This document shows positions 4,968 through 10,308 of a DNA stretch of 10,308 nt, piece by piece; within the stretch, counting starts at the first letter, position 1, and each line of letters starts with the position of its first letter. The DNA comes from Micrococcales bacterium UBA3913. Lineage in GTDB: Bacteria; Actinomycetota; Actinomycetes; Actinomycetales; Microbacteriaceae. The stretch is from NCBI GenBank assembly GCA_002391425.1, contig DGEZ01000049.1, positions 1 through 10,308 on the forward strand, given 5' to 3'. The translations under genes were made by a program, and so were the position numbers. Below the pieces are notes generated by a model. It saw only the letters and a list, made by a program, of their open reading frames with translations. It did no database searches and was not told the origin of the DNA.

Positions 4968-5870
4968 ATGTCTGCACCCGGTTCCTACGCATACAGGTCC
5001 AGGCCGGCCGGGGAATCGCGTCAGCGCGGGCACCAGCGTGCCGAGGTCATTGCGGAGCTGCGCTCGCGCATGCAGCGGCTCCACCCGGAGGCTTTTCCGC
5101 CTGCGGGCCTGCCCACGCATCCTGCCCTTGCCGCGCTCCTGCCGGGTGGGGGGATGCGCGCGGGCGGTATCTACACGGTCTCCGGGTCGTACACATTGGC
5201 CTTGTCTGCCCTCGTCGAGGCGACACAGCGCGGGAACTGGGCGGCAGTGTGCGGCTCCCTGGGGTCGTCTTACGTGGCCGCGGGAGCGGTCTCGGGAGCG
5301 GCCGCGGGCGGGGGAACAGGCGGGGTCACGGGCGCGGTCGCAGGCGGGGCGCCGGGTGCTCGTACCCGTGCGGAGGGTACTCGCGCCCATACGGGGGGAG
5401 CGCGTTTCGCGGGTTTCGGGGTGGAGGCCGCCGTCGAGCTGGGGGCGAACGTGGAGCGCATCGTGTTCGTGCCCCGGTGGGGCGACCAGTGGCTGGCGAC
5501 GTTGACGGCTGTCATCGACGCGGTCTCCGTGGTCGTGTGCTGTGGGCTGCCTCCGGTGTCGGGGCAGGACGCGGCGCGTATCTCTGCTCGGTTGCGCCAG
5601 CGCGAGGCCGCATTGGTGGTCGCGGGGTCGCAGCTACCGGGGGCGGATGCGCGGGTGAGGGTGCGCTCGCGGCGGTGGTCGGGCCTCGGGCAGGGGTGGG
5701 GGCGTCTGGCCGAGTGCGAGGTGGATGTCGAGAGCATCCACGCGTCGGGGCGGGTGGTGGAACGCAGGCTCGGATGCACATCTGCGGGCATCGAGGTGCG
5801 TGCCGAACAGTCTCGGGTGCATGAGGTGCGTGCCGAACAGTCTCGGGTGCATGATGTCTCGGTCGCCTGA
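4968..5870 (+). CDS. imuA': ImuA' mutasome accessory protein (RecA-fold-like)
   Basis: The product has 300 aa. I chose ATG 4968 for its strong AGGAGG (4953-4958), 9 nt away; an in-frame ATG at 4908 touches the SOS box and lacks a ribosome site. Actinobacterial ImuA' is a RecA-related accessory factor that works with ImuB and DnaE2 in error-prone bypass. Matching features are LLPGGGMRAGGIYTVSG (58-73), where a P-loop would be but without GKT, then the strand WAAVCGSLG (91-99), GVEAAVELG (151-159) and VERIVFVPRWGDQW followed by AVIDAVSVVV (162-190). A Gly/Ala-rich stretch at about 100-148 interrupts the usually compact core. The C-terminus carries a perfect 10-residue duplication (EVRAEQSRVH twice, 276-295) from a 30-bp DNA repeat. 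The end overlaps imuB by 17 bp, suggesting translational coupling. Identity rests on these motifs plus operon context. Confidence 0.88.
   Translation: MSAPGSYAYRSRPAGESRQRGHQRAEVIAELRSRMQRLHPEAFPPAGLPTHPALAALLPGGGMRAGGIYTVSGSYTLALSALVEATQRGNWAAVCGSLGSSYVAAGAVSGAAAGGGTGGVTGAVAGGAPGARTRAEGTRAHTGGARFAGFGVEAAVELGANVERIVFVPRWGDQWLATLTAVIDAVSVVVCCGLPPVSGQDAARISARLRQREAALVVAGSQLPGADARVRVRSRRWSGLGQGWGRLAECEVDVESIHASGRVVERRLGCTSAGIEVRAEQSRVHEVRAEQSRVHDVSVA
5793..5852 (+). repeat. Perfect 30-bp tandem duplication at the imuA'/imuB junction
   Basis: The 30-bp unit at 5793-5822 is repeated exactly at 5823-5852. It begins GAGGTGCGTGCC and ends CGGGTGCAT. It keeps the imuA' frame and adds ten residues near its end. 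Each copy ends with AT that, with the following G, makes an ATG in the imuB frame (5821 and 5851), so the duplication also duplicates a possible imuB start codon. Confidence 0.97.
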
Positions 5871-7473
5871 CGGGCGAGTCATGGTGCTCTGGCTGCCCTC
5901 CTGGCAGGTGGCGACGTCCTTAGCCGCCTCGGGGAGGCTGGCGGAGTCTGCGGGCCCGGCCGCGGTGTTGCGGGGAAGCCGGGTGTCGGAGGTCACCGCA
6001 TCGGCTGCCCACGCTGGGGTGGACCCGGGGATGCGCCAGCGTGAGGCCCAGAGCCGGTGCCCCGAGATCGTGCTGGTGCGGGCGGACGACGCTGCCGCAT
6101 CCTCGATGTTCGACCGGGTGCTGGAGCTTGTCGAGCAGGTGGTTCCCCGGGTGGAGGCGATTCGCCCGGGGTCGTGCCTGATCCCTGCGTACGGTCCGGC
6201 CCGGTTTTACGGGGGTGAGGCGGAGGCGGCGCGTCGGGTCGCGGCTGCCGTGCGTGACGGGTCCGAGATGGCTCAAGCCTGCGGGGTGCGGGTGGCGATC
6301 GCCGATGACGTGTTCACGGCAGGTCAGGCGGTGCGGTCTGCTGCGGAGAGTCCGGTCATCGTGGAGTCGGGAGCATCCCGCTCGTTTCTTGCCCCGCTGC
6401 CTGTCGAGTGCCTGCCGGATGCGGAGCTGGCGAGCCTGCTGCGCCGTCTCGGCGTGGCCACCCTCGGCCAGTTCGCGGACCTTGACGACGCTGCTGTTGC
6501 GGCGCGCTTCGGGGAGTGGGGGATGCTGCTGCATGCCCGCGTGCGGGGGGCGGATGCGCGCCGTCCTGTTCCCCGGGAACGCCACGAGGACATCGCCCTG
6601 CACCTGGAGTGGGAAGACCCCGTCGACCGGGAGGACCAGGTCGCCTTCGCAGCTCGCGCCCCTGCCGCGGAGTTCACGGCGGCTTTGCTACGCCGCGGGG
6701 TGGCGGCGACGGCGATCCGGGTCAGCCTGGTCACGGAGGGTGGCCGGCAGCTGGATAGGGTGTGGAACCACCCGCAGTGTTTCGACGAGGTCGCGATCGT
6801 CGACCGGGTGCGCTGGCAGGTGCAGGCGTTGGCATCCTCCGGGGGGCTTCCCGAGGCGGAGGATGCTGTGCTCTCCGGCGGGGTGGTGCGCCTATCGGTC
6901 ACCCCGGAGCGTGTGGAGGAGGCGTACCGCCTGGAGAGCCCGCTGTTCGGGTCCGGGGTGCAGGAGCGCGTGGTGCGCGGCCTGGCCCGAGTGCAGGCCT
7001 TGGTGGGGTTCGATGGTGTGCTCCAGGTCCGTGTCGGTGGCGGACGCTCGATTCGCGACCGCATCCGTGCCGTCCCCTGGGGGGAGGCGCTGCCTGCGGT
7101 TCCCGGCGACGGGCCGTGGCCGGGGAGGTTGCCGTCGCCTGCGCCGAGCATCGTCTACGAGCATCCCCTCGACGCCGGGGTGTTCGACCGTGCGGGCAGG
7201 CCGGTGGTCGTGGATGCGCGCGGATCGTTGTCTGCCCCGATCGCCTGTCTCGCGGTGAGCTCTCCCGCGGGTGAGCGCCGCCACCGGATAACCTCCTGGG
7301 CGGGGCCGTGGCCTGTGCTCTCCTCGTGGTGGGGGGATGCTGTGCTCTCGGGCGTTGTGCCGGGGTCGGGCAGCCCCCGGGCGGATCGCTTTCAGTGCGT
7401 CGACACGGACGCCGTCGGCTGGTTGGTGGTGTGCCGTGCGGGTCGGTGGCAGGTGGAGGGTCGCTATGACTGA
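5854..7473 (+). CDS. imuB: ImuB, catalytically inactive Y-family polymerase-like mutasome hub
   Basis: The product has 539 aa, normal for actinobacterial ImuB. In mycobacteria ImuB links ImuA', DnaE2 and the beta clamp. The N-terminal Y-family fold is recognisable, but its metal-binding acids are gone. The first motif reads VMVLWLPSWQVATSLA (9-24), where active enzymes have an Asp pair, and the second reads SCLIPAYGPARFYGG (107-121) in place of the Ser-Ile-Asp-Glu type. A helix-hairpin-helix-like segment (LLRRLGVATLGQFADL) lies at 195-210. ESPLFG at 361-366 sits where clamp-binding QLPLWG-type motifs occur in homologues. The C-terminus (GPWP...WW, DRFQCVDTDAVGWLVV, RWQVEGRYD) is typical. Start choice among ATG 5851, 5854 and 5881 is uncertain: none has a good ribosome site. 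ATG 5854 overlaps imuA' by 17 bp and gives a usual-length leader before VLWLPSW. Confidence 0.93.
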   Translation: MSRSPDGRVMVLWLPSWQVATSLAASGRLAESAGPAAVLRGSRVSEVTASAAHAGVDPGMRQREAQSRCPEIVLVRADDAAASSMFDRVLELVEQVVPRVEAIRPGSCLIPAYGPARFYGGEAEAARRVAAAVRDGSEMAQACGVRVAIADDVFTAGQAVRSAAESPVIVESGASRSFLAPLPVECLPDAELASLLRRLGVATLGQFADLDDAAVAARFGEWGMLLHARVRGADARRPVPRERHEDIALHLEWEDPVDREDQVAFAARAPAAEFTAALLRRGVAATAIRVSLVTEGGRQLDRVWNHPQCFDEVAIVDRVRWQVQALASSGGLPEAEDAVLSGGVVRLSVTPERVEEAYRLESPLFGSGVQERVVRGLARVQALVGFDGVLQVRVGGGRSIRDRIRAVPWGEALPAVPGDGPWPGRLPSPAPSIVYEHPLDAGVFDRAGRPVVVDARGSLSAPIACLAVSSPAGERRHRITSWAGPWPVLSSWWGDAVLSGVVPGSGSPRADRFQCVDTDAVGWLVVCRAGRWQVEGRYD

Positions 7474-7615
7474 GGGCGGCAGGGTGTACCCACGTGGGGC
7501 GGGCCACGCCGTCTCACGCACTCCAGGATGGTGTCGAGCAACACAGTCCTCCCATATTCCGGGGAGCGAATATATGGGGCGCGCATGTGTGGGGTGGGAA
7601 CATGGGATTCTCTAA
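7466..7615 (+). CDS. Possible 49-aa ORF linking imuB and dnaE2
   Basis: An ATG at 7466 overlaps the imuB stop by 8 bp and has a very good ribosome site, GGAGG at 7455-7459, 6 nt away. The frame ends in TAA at 7615, 14 bp past the dnaE2 ATG (7602). Translation would therefore couple imuB to this ORF and this ORF to dnaE2. The 49-aa product starts MTEGGRVYPRGAGHAVSRTP and ends CVGWEHGIL. It is basic, with two Cys and no membrane helix, and I recognise no family. The dnaE2 frame is also open across this gap, so openness alone means little in GC-rich DNA. It may be a real small protein, a coupling peptide with no function of its own, or chance. Confidence 0.35.
   Translation: MTEGGRVYPRGAGHAVSRTPGWCRATQSSHIPGSEYMGRACVGWEHGIL
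7551..7578. repeat. Imperfect inverted repeat just upstream of dnaE2
   Basis: CCCATATTC (7551-7559) and GAATATATGGG (7568-7578) are inverted copies, with one extra TA in the right arm, around an 8-nt loop (CGGGGAGC). It is unusually AT-rich for this DNA and ends 23 bp before the dnaE2 ATG. An RNA hairpin here could affect dnaE2 translation, or it may be a protein site. A perfect CCCACGTGGG palindrome lies nearby at 7489-7498. Confidence 0.6.
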
Positions 7616-10289
7616 CCCGCCTCGTCGGTTCTCTGATATGCGTGCCCGCCTGGACGGGCGCGGCGAGCCGAGTGCTGCTGTGGGGGCTGGTGCTGGTGCA
7701 GAGGTCGATGCGGCACGTCCGGCGCAGCCAACCGCGCCAGAGGCGCAGCCAACCGCAGCAGAGGCGGCGGAGTCGCAGGACGAGCGCACGCCCCCGGTGC
7801 CCTACGTCGAGCTGCACGTCCACTCCGCCTACAGCTTCCTCGACGGCGTGAGCATGCCGGAGGAACTCGTCGCGGAGGCGGAGAGGCTCGGCCTGTCCGG
7901 TCTGGCGATCACCGACCACGACGGCCTCTACGCGGCGGTGCGGATGGCTGAGGAGATCGCCCACCGGCGAAAGCGCGACAGCTTCGCCCTGGCCAGCATC
8001 TACGGTGCCGAGCTCTCGCTCGGCCTGTCATCGCGGCAGAACGGGGTGCCCGACCCGGAGGGGGAACACCTGCTTGTGCTGGCTCGGGGCGCACGCGGAT
8101 ACCACCGCCTGGCGGCGGCGCTCACCGAGGCCCAACTCGCGGGCGGTCAGAAGGGTCGTCCCCTGTATTCCGAAACGGACATACAGCAGCTTTCCGGGGA
8201 TGTGGTGGTGCTCACCGGGTGCCGCAAGTCGCTGGTGCGTCGCGCCCTGGAACCCCGCAGGGGCGTGTTCGATGTGGATGCGGCCGCCGCGAGCATCCAG
8301 CGGCTGCAACACACCTTCGGTAGCGACGCTGTCTACGTGGAGCTGTTCCACCACGGTGACCCGCTCGACGACGACCGAAACAGCGCGCTCGCCGAGGCGG
8401 CAGCCCGCGCCGAGGCTCCCCTGGTGGCGACGAGCAACGCACACTATGCGACCCCGCAGGAGTTCCCCCTGGCGCAGGCGGTGGCGGCGGTGCGCGCACG
8501 GCGCAGCCTCGACGAGGCGGAGAGCTGGCTGCCCGCGGCCCCCGCGGCGCACCTGCATTCGGGAACAGAAATGCGTGCTCGGTTCGGGCACTTCGCGGGC
8601 GCGGTGGAGAACACGCTCGCGGTGGCCTCCGAGTGTTCCTTCGATCTGCGCTCGGTGAGCCCGAAGCTGCCCACCCTCGACCTGCCCGGAGGAGTCACCC
8701 CGATGCAGCGTCTGCGCGAACTGGTCTGGGAGGGGGCCGCGCGCAAATACCCGCGGCTCACCCCGGAGCATCGGTCGCGCATCCTGCACGAATTGGAGGT
8801 GATCGAGCAGAAAGACTTTCCCGGGTACTTCCTGATCGTGTACGACATCGTGCAGTTCGCGCGCAGGCGGGGCATCCTCTGCCAGGGGCGCGGCTCGGCG
8901 GCGGCCAGCGCGGTGTGCTACCTGCTCGACATCACGGCGGTGGATGCGATCTACTACCGGCTCCCGTTCGAACGATTTCTGTCGAAGATCCGAGATGAGG
9001 AACCGGATATCGACGTCGACTTCGATTCGAACCGGCGTGAGGAGGTCATCCAATATGTCTATGCGACGTACGGCCGCCGCAACGCAGCACAGGTGGCGAA
9101 CGTGATCAGCTTCACCCCGCGCAATGCGGTGCGGGATATGGCGAAAGCCTTCGGGTTCGGCCAGGGTCAGCAGGATGCGTGGTCGAAGGCGATGGAGCGC
9201 GGCTTCCTGCGCGCCGGCACCGGTGGTGGGGCGGAAACAGCCAGTGGTGGTGCGGCAGCCAGCACCGACCAGACCGCACGTGCGGCCGAGACCGAGGCGG
9301 GCATCCCCGCTGCTGTGGTCCGGATCGCCCAGCAGCTGCAGGGCAAACCGCGGCACCTGGGCATCCACTCGGGCGGGATGGTGCTCACGGATCGCCCGAT
9401 CGGCGAGGTGGTGCCCATCGAGCACGCGACGATGCCGGGGCGCACCGTGCTGCAGTGGGACAAAGACGACTGCGAGTGGATGGGGCTGGTCAAGTTCGAC
9501 CTGCTGGGCTTGGGCATCCTGTCGGCCATCCAATACTGCTTCGACCAGGTCGCGGCCGTGTTCGGGCGTCGGCTCGACCTCGACGCGATCCCGAAAGAGG
9601 AGCCCGCCGTCTACGAGATGCTCTGCCGAGCCGACGCTATCGGGGTGTTCCAGGTGGAGTCTCGCGCCCAGCTGGGGCTGTTGCCACGGCTGAAGCCGCG
9701 CTGCTTCTACGACTTGGCGATCCAAGTGGCGATGATCCGTCCGGGGCCCATCCAGGGCGGCGCTGTGCACCCGTTCGTGGAACGTCGCAACGACCCGTCG
9801 AAGATTCGGTTCCTGCACCCGAGTCTGGAACCGATCCTGGGGCGTACGCTGGGCATCCCCGTGTTCCAGGAGCAGATCATCGCGATGGCGGTGGCGCTCT
9901 CGGACCTGGGACCGGAGGAGGCGGACCTGCTGCGCCGCGCGTTCGGGTCGAAGCGCGGGCAGGAACGGATCGAGTCGATCCGGGCCCGGATGTTCGCGGG
10001 GATGCGCGAGCGGGGGATGACCGAGGAGGCCATCGCCGCGGTGTACGCGCAGATCGAGGCGTTCGCGAACTTCGGGTTCGCGGAAAGCCACTCACTGAGC
10101 TTCGCGCTGCTCGTCTACGCGAGCGCGTGGTTGAAGCTGCACTACCCGGCCGCGTACCTGGCCGGGTTGTTGCGTGCTCAGCCGATGGGCTTCTACTCGG
10201 CGGCCTCCCTGATCGCGGATGCGCGCCGGCATGGGGTGCGGGTGTTGCGCCCGGATGTGCAGCGCTCCGGGGTGGATGCGCAGCTGGAG
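7602..10289 (+). CDS. dnaE2: DnaE2 (ImuC) error-prone C-family DNA polymerase, 3' truncated by contig end
   Basis: Open from ATG 7602 to the adapter at 10290, giving 896 residues of an expected 1050-1100; the missing part is the C-terminal end. The start is chosen because MGFSNPPRRFSDM matches the usual DnaE2 opening (MGxxNPPxPWSEL); the ribosome site is weak (GGGGTGGGA). The PHP domain begins YVELHVHSAYSFLDG (68-82, His72 and His74) and has ITDHDGLY (103-110). Polymerase marks are CQGRGSAAASAV, the catalytic pair Asp471 and Asp473 in PDIDVDFDSNR, the third Asp633 in VKFDLLGLG, and the DnaE2-typical ESRAQLGLLPRLKP and MIRPGPIQGG. It therefore looks active. It copies damaged DNA with low fidelity alongside ImuA'/ImuB. 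An Ala/Pro-rich linker (about 22-65) and a Gly/Ala-rich insertion (about 537-566) are variable regions. Confidence 0.97.
7722..7763 (+). repeat. Tandem 21-bp repeat in the dnaE2 N-terminal linker
   Basis: The 21-bp unit at 7722-7742 (starting GCGCAGCCAACCGC) recurs at 7743-7763 with two mismatches, encoding AQPTAPE then AQPTAAE in frame. It lies in the disordered-looking linker between the N-terminal motif and the PHP domain of DnaE2, where length change should be tolerated. Confidence 0.85.
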
Positions 10290-10308
10290 CTGTCTCTTAT
10301 ACACATCT
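10290..10308. other. Tn5/Nextera mosaic-end adapter at right contig edge
   Basis: CTGTCTCTTATACACATCT is an exact 19-of-19 match to the Tn5 mosaic end used in Nextera libraries, in the orientation expected for read-through at a fragment's 3' end. It interrupts the dnaE2 reading frame without a stop. Residues translated from it (LSLIHI) are not part of DnaE2. Confidence 0.98.

Noticed and set aside
4862..5824. 320-codon plus-strand frame overlapping imuA'
   Set aside because: It runs across the LexA box and promoter, is Gly/Arg-rich with no motif, and competes with the imuA' frame, which has the family motifs and an AGGAGG site.
8028..10091. 687-codon open frame on the minus strand opposite dnaE2
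   Set aside because: It is a GC-rich antisense shadow. The plus strand encodes DnaE2 with all catalytic motifs, and the minus translation is Arg/His-rich with no recognisable domain.
1..10308. Transposon ends suggested by Tn5-type mosaic-end sequence at both edges
   Set aside because: The sequences are the engineered mosaic end used in sequencing libraries and sit exactly at the contig edges. There is no transposase gene and no target duplication to support a natural element.

Overview
The window is a high-GC, densely coded contig piece, most likely from an actinobacterium in or near the Micrococcales/Microbacteriaceae. The grounds are the GC-rich codon usage, a probable leaderless promoter, an actinobacterial-type LexA box and the imuA'-imuB-dnaE2 gene set. 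Both ends carry Tn5/Nextera mosaic-end sequence: an exact 19-nt match at 10290-10308 and a 13-nt match at 1-13. The window is therefore a contig with untrimmed library adapters, and the first and last genes are cut by the contig edge, not by biology.

Layout. (1) 13-477 (+): the C-terminal part of a membrane-anchored, exported NTF2/DUF4878-like protein. (2) 478-514: hairpins between convergent genes. (3) 510-1886 (-): an aldehyde dehydrogenase of the Sad/GabD1 succinate-semialdehyde type. (4) 1887-2256: a 370-bp divergent promoter region with several short repeats. (5) 2257-4098 (+): ilvD, the E. coli-type dihydroxy-acid dehydratase of branched-chain amino acid synthesis, apparently from a leaderless mRNA. 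(6) 4099-4366: a repeat-rich spacer with three 20-21 bp repeats, a perfect hairpin and a GTGCAN hexamer array. (7) 4367-4741 (+): a small protein with a C-terminal membrane helix, function unknown. (8) 4881-10289 (+): an SOS-controlled mutasome operon, imuA'-imuB-dnaE2, with dnaE2 running off the end.

How the genes work together. The last half is one damage-response unit. A perfect 16-bp LexA palindrome overlaps the promoter ahead of imuA'. ImuA' and ImuB overlap by 17 bp. ImuB looks like a catalytically dead Y-family protein, and DnaE2 keeps the C-family catalytic aspartates. By analogy with mycobacteria, ImuA' and ImuB would bring DnaE2 to stalled forks for error-prone lesion bypass. The metabolic genes (gabD-like, ilvD) are ordinary neighbours with no evident link to it.

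No wholly new system is evident. The points most worth a second look are in the mutasome operon: a possible 49-codon ORF between imuB and dnaE2 with its own good ribosome binding site, a 30-bp tandem duplication at the imuA'/imuB junction, low-complexity insertions in ImuA' and DnaE2, and an altered candidate clamp-binding motif in ImuB.
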